Source: Candidatus Poseidoniaceae archaeon (GTDB lineage Archaea > Thermoplasmatota > Poseidoniia > Poseidoniales > Poseidoniaceae). Taken from it: a stretch of 38,346 nucleotides of DNA. Shown in pieces: positions 1 to 9,458 of this stretch; positions within the stretch are counted from its first letter, which is position 1, and each line of letters opens with the position of its first letter. The stretch covers positions 1 through 38,346 of the forward strand of contig JASLKC010000033.1 of assembly GCA_030747785.1 (NCBI GenBank). Direction: 5' to 3'. Under the pieces are notes generated by a model. That model did no database searches. It was not told where the DNA came from and saw only the letters and a list, made by a program, of their open reading frames with translations. The position numbers were made by a program, and so were the translations under genes.

Positions 1-138
1 AATCAAGAGCATATCGAGAATGAAAGCAACACCTCGCTTCCACACTGGGGAAATCAACATTCCTTCTGGAGCGGTTGCGGCTAGAGCAGCCTGAGCCATA
101 GTACCACCCTTGTTGAGGGTGACTGGTGAGTCCGCCAT
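1..138 (-). CDS. RDD family membrane protein, partial (C-terminus outside window)
   Basis: Reverse complement from ATG at 138 is open to the edge: MADSPVTLNKGGTMAQAALAATAPEGMLISPVWKRGVAFILDMLLI. The 'WKRGVAFILDMLL' segment resembles the RDD family N-terminus. Not in the ORF track because it is truncated. Confidence 0.6.
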   Translation of the reverse strand, partial: MADSPVTLNKGGTMAQAALAATAPEGMLISPVWKRGVAFILDMLLI

Positions 139-179
139 ACCGGGGGGGTTGAGACTCCCCCTTGTGAAGATGACCATTA

Positions 180-2198
180 TCAATCTCTGATATGCCAAGC
201 CATTAGCCCAGACTCTGTGACCCAGTCTAGCCATGCTGACCATTGACCATCATGTCTCAAAGTTCGGTCATCGCCAATGACAATGAGTCCCCGCTTGGCA
301 CGTGTCATTGCAACATTTAGACGCCTCGCATCACTAAGAAATCCGACTTTACCATCGTCATTCGAACGCACAGTACTCATGACAATAACCTCTTTTTCGC
401 GACCTTGGTATCCATCCACGGTTTTGATTTCAAGTCCTTCATATCTATCATCGACGAGGTCCCTGATAAGTCGGACTTGTCCCGCATAGGGTGAGATGAT
501 TCCAATGTCTTCTGGTTGTAAATCGCCAGGTGCTAACAGATCCTCTAGAATTTTAATTGTGACACCGGCTTCATCCATATTCGAGCGCGACGAACCACTT
601 TCTTCAGCAATTTCGGCCCCATGAACTGGCACAAAAGCCACAGGTTTGTCCCAATCTGGCCAAAGGAATCCCGCAGGTGCAGGTCTGTCAGATGATGTGC
701 AACCGTCTTCTAAACGGTTGTCATAAAATCTAGCTGAAGGGTATTCTCTAATCGAAGGGTGCATGCGATATTGAGTGGTAAGCATGTGAGCAGGAATACC
801 ATTTTCCAATAATCGTTTGAATAGGGGAATATCAAGCCCACCCTTCTCAGCATTTAGGCTGGTAACTGTTGGTGGTAGTTGGCGATGGTCTCCCACGAGA
901 ATTAGTTGGCGTGCTCCTTTTACAATTGGAACTAATGAACTAGGTTCAGTTGCTTGAGTTGCTTCATCAATCAATACCACTGGGAATCTTTTGCTAGAGA
1001 GCGTGAAGTGCCCGGATCCAATATTGGTGGAGCAAAGAACTTCAGCACCTGAAAGAACATCTTCGACAATCCTTTGTTCCAGTTCACGAATTTCGCGGTA
1101 ATTGCGATTGATATCTCGATGAGCGAGCCCCTTTTCCTTGCCTTTGAGATCATGCAATTTTGCTTTGATTCCCTCATTCTCTTCTCTGATGAATGCAACT
1201 TCATCTTGCTTTGGATGGCTGGAAACTTTTGCATCTAATGTGGCTTCGCGCAAATGCTCTCTCACTTTGACAGGTCGGCCAAAACGAACTGCTTTTACGC
1301 CTAGTTCAAGTAAGCCTTCAAGTAAATTATCAACAGCAACATTCGATTCTGCACATGCCAGAATTGGCCCTCGCCCCATCTGAACCATTGCTGAAAGGAG
1401 ATGTACTGCCGTATGCGTTTTCCCGGTCCCAGGCGGTCCCTGAATCAATGACAAACGCCGCCCCATTGCATTGTCTATTGCTATGCGTTGACTTTCATCT
1501 AGCATTGCATTTTTTAGGCTCCAAGGCATTCTTTTTTGCCCATGCATCTCCGGTGGCATTTCAGCCGATGCAGCAATATCATGTGGCTGGCAAAGTAGCA
1601 AATCCCGCAATACGGTTCCACTATTGCCTTCTGTAGAATGGAATGAGATTAATGCTTCATGCATTCTGTCGTGAGCGACTCTATTGGCACCCCGGTCAAG
1701 GCGCCATCCACCTTTGCGAATATCACTTGGCTTTTCTGAAACGACAATACGAATCCGTCTTGAATTTCTGTCTAAGACCACACCTTCGATAACTTTCTCT
1801 CCCCATGGGCGTGCCCTACTGATGATTACCATGTCTCCGTGTCCAAATCGATGGAAGGGAAGAGACCCTCCTCCTCGTTGTTCAAAAACAAGAATTGGCT
1901 CACCAAAGAACCTTCCAGAACTACGCCCTTGAAGGTCAAATAGCGCAATACCCGCTGAGAGGAGTTTTTGTTTTGACCATTTTTTCCAGCGTTCTTCTAC
2001 TTGATTGAGTTCATCTTCCAACTCAATTCCAATGAGTTTTGTGAAGCAATCGAAGTGGTCCTGACTACGTTGCCAGCGATAGTCATGAACAACCGTTCTA
2101 GACTGTTTAGAAGTGGAACTAGTGTCCATTCGGCGAACACCACCCCTTTCTCCCATGATTGAGCCAAGTGCCTCTGGTATAGCATCATACCGGCTCAC
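180..2198 (-). CDS. Superfamily 1B (UPF1/IGHMBP2/Dna2-like) DNA/RNA helicase
   Basis: Motifs GPPGTGKT, LIDEATQATEP, GDHRQLPPTV, TQYRMHPSIREYPS, VDGYQGREKEVIVMSTVRSN, LNVAMTRAKRGLIVIGD. The true start may be internal (e.g. 2156 or 2129). Confidence 0.93.
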   Translation of the reverse strand: MSRYDAIPEALGSIMGERGGVRRMDTSSTSKQSRTVVHDYRWQRSQDHFDCFTKLIGIELEDELNQVEERWKKWSKQKLLSAGIALFDLQGRSSGRFFGEPILVFEQRGGGSLPFHRFGHGDMVIISRARPWGEKVIEGVVLDRNSRRIRIVVSEKPSDIRKGGWRLDRGANRVAHDRMHEALISFHSTEGNSGTVLRDLLLCQPHDIAASAEMPPEMHGQKRMPWSLKNAMLDESQRIAIDNAMGRRLSLIQGPPGTGKTHTAVHLLSAMVQMGRGPILACAESNVAVDNLLEGLLELGVKAVRFGRPVKVREHLREATLDAKVSSHPKQDEVAFIREENEGIKAKLHDLKGKEKGLAHRDINRNYREIRELEQRIVEDVLSGAEVLCSTNIGSGHFTLSSKRFPVVLIDEATQATEPSSLVPIVKGARQLILVGDHRQLPPTVTSLNAEKGGLDIPLFKRLLENGIPAHMLTTQYRMHPSIREYPSARFYDNRLEDGCTSSDRPAPAGFLWPDWDKPVAFVPVHGAEIAEESGSSRSNMDEAGVTIKILEDLLAPGDLQPEDIGIISPYAGQVRLIRDLVDDRYEGLEIKTVDGYQGREKEVIVMSTVRSNDDGKVGFLSDARRLNVAMTRAKRGLIVIGDDRTLRHDGQWSAWLDWVTESGLMAWHIRD

Positions 2199-2252
2199 AT
2201 GGAAAGGTGAGGCTTAACAAGGAAATCAGTTGCCCGAGAAATACTGATACAC

Positions 2253-3368
2253 ATGTTCAAGCGCAAAAGGGGGAATGCAATTGAGGGCAATATATGCCCT
2301 TATTGTGAATTCATCAACGCCGCTGGAGTCAGCACTTGTATCCAATGCTATTACGAGATGGAGAAATCTGCTCGTGAGCAAGGAGAATCGGTACCGCCCG
2401 ATGTTTCCAACAGTATTTTTGATGAATTAATGTCTGAAGAAGATGATTCTTGGGATGATGGCGAAGCACTTGATGTAGTCTTAACAATGGACCAGGACCC
2501 GTTAGTAGTAGATCAGTATGAATCAACAGATTTTTCTTCTGAAGAACCCGAGAAAATAGATTTCATGGATTCGAGAGCACCCGAGCTTCATAATACTGTA
2601 ATTCATCAAGTTGAGAAAGTCTCAATTGAAGATGTGGGTGAGGCCCCTAGGGATTATTCAAAGATCGATTTGAGTGGACATGACCCACTCGCAGAGGTCG
2701 CTGAACCCATCCATTCAGGCCGAGGTGCAGTATTTTCTCCTCAATCGCCAAAGATGGACGATGACCTTCTAGGACATATTGGAGGTAGTGAATTACCCTC
2801 GCTACCTTCTGATGATGTGTATGACAACAAAGTGGATCTCACCGGTCAAGGCGCTCCACCTCCTCCTGCTCCGATTATAAAAGAGCCGGTTCCAGAGGTG
2901 GTCAAGGCTCCAGCGCCTACACCTGCGATCGCCCTTCCTGAATCTTCAATAATTCAACCCCCAGTTGAAGAACCCACTCCAGCGCTTACACCTACGATTG
3001 TCCTTCCTGAATCTCCAATAATTCAATCCCCAGTCGAAGAGCCCATTCCAGCACCTGAGCCAGAGGACGATGGTCGATTCTGGCCATGGCCAGCAGCAGA
3101 ACCATGGGACCCTCGCCAAATCCATCGTGAAGTAGTCAGCGCGTTGGAAGATGCAAAGTCAGGAAAGATTGAATCTGCGACTAAGACCATTGAGGAATTA
3201 GGCCCCCATCTTGATGATGCGAATGTGGATTTGCTCTTTCACATTGGGTTGGTGCTCAAACAAATTGGTCGTAAAAACGATGTTTCTTGGATGTTAGCAA
3301 GAGCCAATGCTGCTCTACCTGAGTCAGAACATGTTTCATCAGCAGTGGCTCACCTCGGTGTTAACTGA
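2253..3368 (+). CDS. Zinc-ribbon protein with acidic, Pro-rich linker and C-terminal helical domain
   Basis: N-terminal CPYC-x12-CIQC zinc ribbon, acidic middle, Pro-rich 69-nt direct repeat, C-terminal helical/TPR-like region (HIGLVLKQIGRKNDVSWMLARANAAL). Confidence 0.75.
   Translation: MFKRKRGNAIEGNICPYCEFINAAGVSTCIQCYYEMEKSAREQGESVPPDVSNSIFDELMSEEDDSWDDGEALDVVLTMDQDPLVVDQYESTDFSSEEPEKIDFMDSRAPELHNTVIHQVEKVSIEDVGEAPRDYSKIDLSGHDPLAEVAEPIHSGRGAVFSPQSPKMDDDLLGHIGGSELPSLPSDDVYDNKVDLTGQGAPPPPAPIIKEPVPEVVKAPAPTPAIALPESSIIQPPVEEPTPALTPTIVLPESPIIQSPVEEPIPAPEPEDDGRFWPWPAAEPWDPRQIHREVVSALEDAKSGKIESATKTIEELGPHLDDANVDLLFHIGLVLKQIGRKNDVSWMLARANAALPESEHVSSAVAHLGVN
2910..3047 (+). repeat. Two tandem 69-nt (23-aa) direct repeats in the Pro-rich linker
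   Basis: ccagcgcctacacctgcgatcgcccttcctgaatc... repeated at 2979; 9 mismatches in 69 nt by hand count. Confidence 0.85.
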
Positions 3369-3380
3369 GGAGGGAGAGAC

Positions 3381-3950
3381 GTGGACACGCCGGAACTCGA
3401 AGTTGACGATGAAATCGTACTTCGTCCCGTGAATAGACGAATTCTTCCTGAAGTCAAACGGGCTTATCTTGAGGACCCTGATGCAACCCGTTCTGCTTTA
3501 CCTTGGTTGAAGGACGGAGAAGAAGCGATTCGGCAGATTGCAGATTTAATGCTCGATTTAGAAATGCATCGATCCGGCGATGTGGTGCATTTTTGGGCAA
3601 TACACAGACTAACCGACAATGCATTTGTTGGCATGATTGGCCTTGGAGACGAATTACAACTCGCAGCATCAGCATACAATCTCGGCTACTGGGTCGTGAA
3701 GTCTTCTCGTGGCCGAGGGATAACGAATAGATGCGTAGACCGTATTTTCAATTGGCTTGAGCAAACCAAAGGTCAAGCCTTAGTTGAGATTACTGTACAC
3801 CCTCATAATGAAGCTGGATTAAGCACATGTCGTTCAATCATGGAACGCTGGGGCGGATTAGCAGTCGAAGGCTTCGTCGGTATTGAGGTAGAGGGAAGAA
3901 CCGTACCTCATATTCTGCATCTGGTACAGATTGACAAGGTGGTTGAATGA
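3381..3950 (+). CDS. GNAT family N-acetyltransferase (RimJ/RimL-like)
   Basis: GTG start preceded by GAGGAGGGAG SD; pattern FVGMIGLGDE...YNLGYWVVKSSRGRGITNRCVDRIFNWLEQTKG...VHPHNEAGLSTCRSIMERWG. Confidence 0.82.
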   Translation: MDTPELEVDDEIVLRPVNRRILPEVKRAYLEDPDATRSALPWLKDGEEAIRQIADLMLDLEMHRSGDVVHFWAIHRLTDNAFVGMIGLGDELQLAASAYNLGYWVVKSSRGRGITNRCVDRIFNWLEQTKGQALVEITVHPHNEAGLSTCRSIMERWGGLAVEGFVGIEVEGRTVPHILHLVQIDKVVE

Positions 3951-4699
3951 AGCCGGTTTGGCTGACTGTAGATAGTGACGATATTCGCCACATACCAAAA
4001 TCTCAAGGCCACCCTACTCGCTCAAAAGGTGCGAGTCACCAAGGCACTTCACCTCAGATGGCTGAAGCTATGATTTCATTCAGGAGATGGTTGGATCGCA
4101 CTCAAGTAACCTTGACAATTTTTGTGATTGCAGACCAATTGGACGATGAGCAATTCACCACCTGGCTAAGGGAATTATTGGATTCCCACCCTCAAGTCAC
4201 GATTGGTTGTCACGGCCTTACACATCGGTGTTGGTCAGCATTCGATCCCGATGAGGAAGGATTTCTCTCTGCGTTGGTTGAAGCAGATGTGAAACTCCAT
4301 GCATTTGCGGGCGACCAGTGGCGACCTTGGTTTAGAGCGCCTGCAGGATACATAGCACCATGGATGGCTCCTATCATTGCTAAGGCTGGCTTTGAATTAG
4401 ATTCCAGTGTCAACCCCTCATGGGTTGTCAGGCGCAAAGCAGGCCCATGGAAGGATTGGAATGCAGTGCAGAAAGCATTGAAGGATTCAGGAATAATGAG
4501 TATGCCGTGGTTGACAAAGAATAGTCTACCTACCTGCGGGCCAGCATTGTCAACACCTCTACTTGGATGGAATGCTAGACGTGCTTGGAAATCACTTGGG
4601 CCAGCGGTATTGCCCGACGAAGCGGAATCAACAGTGTATTGGCATATTCTCGACCATGGGCGCAAGAATGGAAAATGGATTCCTCCACTCATGCTCTAG
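3947..4699 (+). CDS. Polysaccharide deacetylase (NodB-homology) family protein
   Basis: NodB-like motifs TVDSDD, TIGCHGLTHRCW, WFRAPAGYIAPWM; 4-nt overlap with preceding gene. Confidence 0.75.
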   Translation: MKPVWLTVDSDDIRHIPKSQGHPTRSKGASHQGTSPQMAEAMISFRRWLDRTQVTLTIFVIADQLDDEQFTTWLRELLDSHPQVTIGCHGLTHRCWSAFDPDEEGFLSALVEADVKLHAFAGDQWRPWFRAPAGYIAPWMAPIIAKAGFELDSSVNPSWVVRRKAGPWKDWNAVQKALKDSGIMSMPWLTKNSLPTCGPALSTPLLGWNARRAWKSLGPAVLPDEAESTVYWHILDHGRKNGKWIPPLML

Positions 4700-6104
4700 T
4701 AAGAACACGCCACTCTCCACCGCCGTTTAGGTAGTCTGCCTTTCCTGAATTAACTAAGGTCCAGCCTTCTGGAGTTTCAGTAATATCTGGGGAAAGTACA
4801 ATCCAATCAATATGATGTAAATCACCTTCAAGGTGAATTATCCAATTGGCCTCATCACTGCGCCAATGGCCCGTGATATTGTTTTCTTCAGCATCTAAAG
4901 GAGAATGGAAAGTGTAGAGCCAGTGCATTCCAAGTGTTGCATCAGAAACGAATAGAAAGTGTCCACCTTCTTCTATTTCCATTGATTCAGCCGCTTCATC
5001 AGTCCACATAGTTTGACCATGTATTCCGGCTAGGAGTGAAAGCGGCAGAATCAGAATCACACCTGCAAACACCTTTTTGTCAGCCCAATCAATATCCCCA
5101 TTGATTCGTTTTATTAGCATAAATACAGGGATGGCTAGGATTGTGATATAGCGGCCATTATTCCCCATCGTTACCATATGCCATGGCCAGTCCGAGTTCC
5201 AAAGGATTGATTCATACGCCCATAGAACTGCAACATACATCGTGATTAAACCAGCTAATCCACCAATGAGAAGTGAGAGTTCGCTAGCAAGTCGATCTTC
5301 ACTAGTGCCCATTTTTTCCCAAGTTGACTTGGCGAATGGCCATAATACCATGCCGAAAAAGCCGTAGATTAGCACTACATCGATGAATGCGAATGGGAGA
5401 GCATAGAGAAACCGTCCTGGTTCATCCACAATTATGGATGGCGTTCCTTGTCCGAGTAAACCGAGAAGGAGTATCAATCCCCCACCCCCTGCAAACCCAA
5501 TTCCGAGCATTTTCCTCGGATTGAAAAACCGGTCTGGAATTTTAGTTGAGGATGCCATTACAATTATGAAAAGAAGAACAGGAATCAGCATTGAATCGGC
5601 AGGAGAAGTTGTTTTCACAAATAGAATCAGAAGTAATGGGAGGCCCACCATTGCTTTGCGAGGCCATGAATTATTCTTTACCGAGTCTAGTAATAAGAAT
5701 GCCATTATTCCCATTAGTGAAGCGATTAAAGGTTCATCATATCCCTTTCCAACCGAATAAATCAATGTCGGGTGGAGGAGAATAATTGCTCCGAAACCTT
5801 TGCCAACCATTGTAGCCATAAAGCCGAGAAATACAATAAAACACAATGAAAGAATGTAATTGGATGATAATACAGTTGGATTATTGGCAACAATAGTAGA
5901 GTCCTCAGGATTTGATGCTAAAGGGTCATCCAACCGAGTATCTCCCCAATCTAATGCATAACCATCATCGACTTCGACATATGCATCTTTGACGTGTGTA
6001 TCAAGCCCATTTTCGGAACCAATTACCGCTATTAGGTTGACAAATAATGCGAACAAAATCAGCAATTTCCAGAAGCGTTCGGTATCATCTTCGAACCACT
6101 TCAT
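4689..6104 (-). CDS. Polytopic membrane protein of unknown function
   Basis: Many hydrophobic segments plus a soluble C-terminal domain; long ORF with no stronger competitor. Confidence 0.7.
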   Translation of the reverse strand: MKWFEDDTERFWKLLILFALFVNLIAVIGSENGLDTHVKDAYVEVDDGYALDWGDTRLDDPLASNPEDSTIVANNPTVLSSNYILSLCFIVFLGFMATMVGKGFGAIILLHPTLIYSVGKGYDEPLIASLMGIMAFLLLDSVKNNSWPRKAMVGLPLLLILFVKTTSPADSMLIPVLLFIIVMASSTKIPDRFFNPRKMLGIGFAGGGGLILLLGLLGQGTPSIIVDEPGRFLYALPFAFIDVVLIYGFFGMVLWPFAKSTWEKMGTSEDRLASELSLLIGGLAGLITMYVAVLWAYESILWNSDWPWHMVTMGNNGRYITILAIPVFMLIKRINGDIDWADKKVFAGVILILPLSLLAGIHGQTMWTDEAAESMEIEEGGHFLFVSDATLGMHWLYTFHSPLDAEENNITGHWRSDEANWIIHLEGDLHHIDWIVLSPDITETPEGWTLVNSGKADYLNGGGEWRVLTRA

Positions 6105-6198
6105 ACCTGCTCGAACACATCGCGGGATTCAACCCTTCTGTTGTTCTTACATCCCAATAGTGGGATTCCAACTATTTCGAATTAGGCGGTTACAATAA

Positions 6199-7227
6199 TC
6201 AAAAAGAGAATAATGATGTTTGCCCACCGGACCTAACTAGGCCAACGCTCTCGAGTTGTTCGATAGCATTGTTGAACCTCTTCTCGCTGAATTGGCGCTC
6301 TTCGACCAAGAATTTGCGTAGGCCATCGACATCTACATCGCCTTGTATCAAGTCTTCATTGGCGACTTCGACTACTGGGTGATTGTGAAATACAGCACGA
6401 ATTTCATCGAGACGTTCTGGGATTTCCTTGTCTTTCTCAGCACAAACCGCTTCGATAGTCCCATGTGCTTTGATTAATTTCAATCCAGTCTTTGGACCAA
6501 TGCCCCTGATTCCAGGGTGGAAATCAGTGCCGATCATTATTGCAAGGTCGATTAGCTGCTCTCTAGAAATTTCATTATCGTCGAGGAGTTGTTTCAATTC
6601 GATACGTTGGGCGTGAATAATACGCCCCATTCTACGACTTCCATCGGAAGAAAAGTTTCGGATTACAACTGGAGCGCCGTAAAGAAGTGCATCCCAGTCT
6701 TGAGTTGCTACTGCATCGAGTTGTCCATTTGCTGCCATGACTGCGGCTTGAGCTTCACCTTCAGCCTTGGCACGGAATGCTGGAATGCCCATCAAATGCA
6801 ACATTTCCATACTCTCTTCGACCATTTCAGGCGTATATCTTACACAGCGCTGAGCCATTTTTTGCGCAGTTGCATAATCGCCTTCTGCCAGTGCGGCTTT
6901 CCATTGAACTTCCGCTTCTTCTCGGCGCGCCCTTCGTGCCCCCATCTCCTCAGCCTTCAACTCTGGGTGTTCACCATCAAAGATGAACACCGGCTTAACG
7001 CCCTTTGCAAGCATAGTACTCGCTCTGGCAAGGAATCCCATGAGATGGGCGACCACTTTGCCATTATCTGCACGTAATGGTCCACCATCACCAGTAGGCG
7101 AACGGTCGCGGATGGTGGTAAGGAATTGGAATGCAAGAAGAAAACTGTCTATGCCAACTCGCTTTCCTGCCATTGCTGCCATGTTGGTATCTTCTGGGCT
7201 TGCGAGGTCGCGCAGGTTGCAGCCCAT
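6199..7227 (-). CDS. fen: Flap endonuclease 1 (FEN1/XPG family)
   Basis: MGCNLRDLASPEDTNMAAMAGKRVGIDSFLLAFQFLTTIRD...KPVFIFDGEHPELKAEE; IGTDFHPGIRGIGPKTGLKLIKAHGTIE; C-terminal QTSLFSF PIP-like box. The ORF track extends to 7395, but homology starts at 7227. Confidence 0.93.
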   Translation of the reverse strand: MGCNLRDLASPEDTNMAAMAGKRVGIDSFLLAFQFLTTIRDRSPTGDGGPLRADNGKVVAHLMGFLARASTMLAKGVKPVFIFDGEHPELKAEEMGARRARREEAEVQWKAALAEGDYATAQKMAQRCVRYTPEMVEESMEMLHLMGIPAFRAKAEGEAQAAVMAANGQLDAVATQDWDALLYGAPVVIRNFSSDGSRRMGRIIHAQRIELKQLLDDNEISREQLIDLAIMIGTDFHPGIRGIGPKTGLKLIKAHGTIEAVCAEKDKEIPERLDEIRAVFHNHPVVEVANEDLIQGDVDVDGLRKFLVEERQFSEKRFNNAIEQLESVGLVRSGGQTSLFSF

Positions 7228-7298
7228 GCATAGCGCTAGCGTCGAGAGCACTTGAGTCTCACGCAAGGGTTGAATCACAGAATCTACCCCGGCCCAAC

Positions 7299-8330
7299 AT
7301 GGCAGTGATTGCTTTGCGCGGATGGCACCCCGCCGTAGCACGAGCGGAAGCCATTGCGATGTTTCCTGAAGCACGCCTTGTTCGTACGCCCGCACGCCGC
7401 TTACTCACCACCGACGATGAAAGTGTATGGACAAGGGCTCAGTATCTCTCGGGCACCGAGTGTGTGCTTCTAGGTGGAGGCATCATGGAATGGACCTCAA
7501 TTGAGGATTTACTATCAGCCATAGATGTCGAGATGCATGAATCCATGGCAGTAGAATGTTGGAGACATGAGGGGAAATTACCTATTGGAACCAAAGAAGT
7601 TGAGAAGAAAGTAGGCGGATTATTCCATGATGTTTCATCCACTTTTAATTTAGATTCTCCAGTGAATAGATTCGGCATTGTTCTCGATGCATCTGCCGGA
7701 TTAGTGGCTTGGGGATGGATTGAAGGACAAGGTCCTGGAAAGCAGGGTTGGTCAGCAATGAGGGCAAATAACCGTCCATTTTTCAAGCCGGTAAGCCTTG
7801 AGCCAAGACTAGCGAGAGCCGCAGTAAATATTGCCGCAGGACCTTCCAACGGGTATGTAGTAGATCCAATGTGTGGAACCGGAGGGATTCTCATTGAATC
7901 AGCGCTTTGCAACCGGCCAACACTTGGTATCGACAGTGACCCTGAGATGGTAGAGGGAACAAAATCCAACTTAGAATGGGCTGGAGTAAAAGCGGAAGTC
8001 GTTCGTGGTGATGCAACTCGACATACCTATCCGGATGACCTATGCGCAGTTGTAGTGGACCCTCCATATGGTCGAAATTCTCAAGGCGAAGTAGAATTAT
8101 TGGCTAATACTTTGAGAAATATTAGCTCTCAGCATAGCGATTGCGGACTAGTTGTAATACTACCCACACTTCCTTCAGATGTAAATCTCGATGAAGAGAT
8201 AGATTCCGAGACTTCTCTATTCGAGGAATGCGGATTCACAGTCCAGAAGGTGTTGGGAATACCAATTCACAAATCACTTGCCCGAAAAATGGTCATTGCT
8301 TCAACTTCTCTTCAAGTTCGAGAAGTTTGA
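7299..8330 (+). CDS. tRNA (guanine-N2)-methyltransferase, Trm-G10/Trm11 type
   Basis: VDPMCGTGGILIESAL...VVVDPPYGRNSQGE methyltransferase motifs; N-terminal THUMP-like region. Start refined to MAVIALRGWHP. Confidence 0.82.
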   Translation: MAVIALRGWHPAVARAEAIAMFPEARLVRTPARRLLTTDDESVWTRAQYLSGTECVLLGGGIMEWTSIEDLLSAIDVEMHESMAVECWRHEGKLPIGTKEVEKKVGGLFHDVSSTFNLDSPVNRFGIVLDASAGLVAWGWIEGQGPGKQGWSAMRANNRPFFKPVSLEPRLARAAVNIAAGPSNGYVVDPMCGTGGILIESALCNRPTLGIDSDPEMVEGTKSNLEWAGVKAEVVRGDATRHTYPDDLCAVVVDPPYGRNSQGEVELLANTLRNISSQHSDCGLVVILPTLPSDVNLDEEIDSETSLFEECGFTVQKVLGIPIHKSLARKMVIASTSLQVREV

Positions 8331-8760
8331 TCGCATGCTCTTCTTCTGCAGCATCGAATTCCGCTGTATGTGGGCATAAATCATCGAGTACTGCCTTATC
8401 GCTTTCATCAAGCACATATGGATATGATTGACACCCATAGGGGCGCCCATCGTATACCGTGCATATTCCAGGTGCAAATTTATCACTTGAATTCGTTGCA
8501 AGGAATACACAGGCTTTAGTCTCCTCATTATTGAGAAGTCTCCTAATGCCATCGTCCCCAATATAGCAAAACTTGTCTTCAGCTAATCCAGAACGTCGAA
8601 TCAATCTTCTTGCCTCGGTCTTAGTAATCGGCATTGTAGTCTCTCTACAACAAATGCTACACCCTTCTTGTATACACGGGAGCGAGCGACCCATGTATGC
8701 GTGAATACCACCGTTCCTATGAATCCGAGGGTCTTCTTGGCCCGAATAAAAAGGAATCAC
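8293..8760 (-). CDS. YkgJ-like Cys-cluster (putative Zn/Fe chelating) protein
   Basis: CIQEGCSICCRETTMPIT...CYIGDDG...CVFL...GICTVYDGRPYGCQSYPYVLDE. Confidence 0.8.
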   Translation of the reverse strand: MIPFYSGQEDPRIHRNGGIHAYMGRSLPCIQEGCSICCRETTMPITKTEARRLIRRSGLAEDKFCYIGDDGIRRLLNNEETKACVFLATNSSDKFAPGICTVYDGRPYGCQSYPYVLDESDKAVLDDLCPHTAEFDAAEEEHAIKLLELEEKLKQ

Positions 8761-8822
8761 AACATCATCGCATTAATCCACTGCCGGTGAATAACTTATA
8801 GCCTTAAGTTCAACCCGAACTA

Positions 8823-9269
8823 ATGATGGAAGCAGCAGCCCCACAACAAGTAGTCGTCGTACAGGCGGCAGGAAGGAACGCAACGCCGAAGGTGATCGGA
8901 ATTATCGCTATAGTATTTGCATCAATTGGAATTTTATGGAACGTTCTGATTGGTGGATTAATCGCCGTGTTATTTTCAGCGGCCGATTCGATTGATGGCG
9001 TAGATGTATCATTCATGGAGACATGGGGATTCATGATTTTCACACTACCAGCTTCAATTCTACTCTTAGTTGGCGGAATTAAGTGCTTGAAATACCAAAA
9101 GATGGGAGTATTCTTAATGCTCGGTGCTGAAGGATTTTCAGCAATCGGAAATATGGTAATTGGAAATGCAATCGGAGATATGGACATTGTAGGTTCATTG
9201 ATGTGGCCAATCATCTATGGAATAATTTGGGCATTGCCACTAATGTTGGCAAAAGACGACTTAGTGTGA
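8823..9269 (+). CDS. Small membrane protein, DUF4064-like
   Basis: 148 aa with several TM segments; TATA-like AACTTATAG about 25 nt upstream of the ATG. Confidence 0.6.
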   Translation: MMEAAAPQQVVVVQAAGRNATPKVIGIIAIVFASIGILWNVLIGGLIAVLFSAADSIDGVDVSFMETWGFMIFTLPASILLLVGGIKCLKYQKMGVFLMLGAEGFSAIGNMVIGNAIGDMDIVGSLMWPIIYGIIWALPLMLAKDDLV

Positions 9270-9302
9270 CTTATCTCATTTGATAATCCACCCAAGAATT
9301 TG

Positions 9303-9332
9303 CCATCGAAGGGCGCTAGCGTCCTTCGGTGG
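9303..9332 (+). other. 30-nt near-perfect inverted repeat / RNA hairpin, function unknown
   Basis: CCATCGAAGGGCGCTAGCGTCCTTCGGTGG; the only two non-Watson-Crick positions are G-U pairs in plus-strand RNA. Confidence 0.75.
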
Positions 9333-9382
9333 TAATATTTCTCAGCATCTAATTCAAGAAGGAGAGCCATGTCGGCGCGTTA

Positions 9383-9456
9383 GGGCAATTAGGGTAGCCT
9401 GGATATCCTGACGGGCTTCGAACCCGTCGACGCGGGTTCAAATCCTGCATTGCCCA
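9383..9456 (+). tRNA. tRNA-Arg (anticodon TCG)
   Basis: GGGCAAT/ATTGCCC acceptor; anticodon arm ACGGG-CTTCGAA-CCCGT; T-arm GCGGG-TTCAAAT-CCTGC; 74 nt; no encoded CCA. Confidence 0.92.
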
Positions 9457-9458
9457 CT

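Noticed and set aside
4210-4692. 160-aa minus-strand ORF opposite the deacetylase gene
   Set aside because: Fully antisense to a gene with NodB motifs; no domain recognised.
6589-7077. 162-aa plus-strand ORF within FEN1
   Set aside because: Antisense to conserved FEN1 sequence; no recognised motif.
7439-7969. 176-aa minus-strand ORF inside the Trm-G10 methyltransferase
   Set aside because: Antisense to conserved motifs (DPMCGTGG); low-complexity Ser/Pro composition typical of shadow ORFs.
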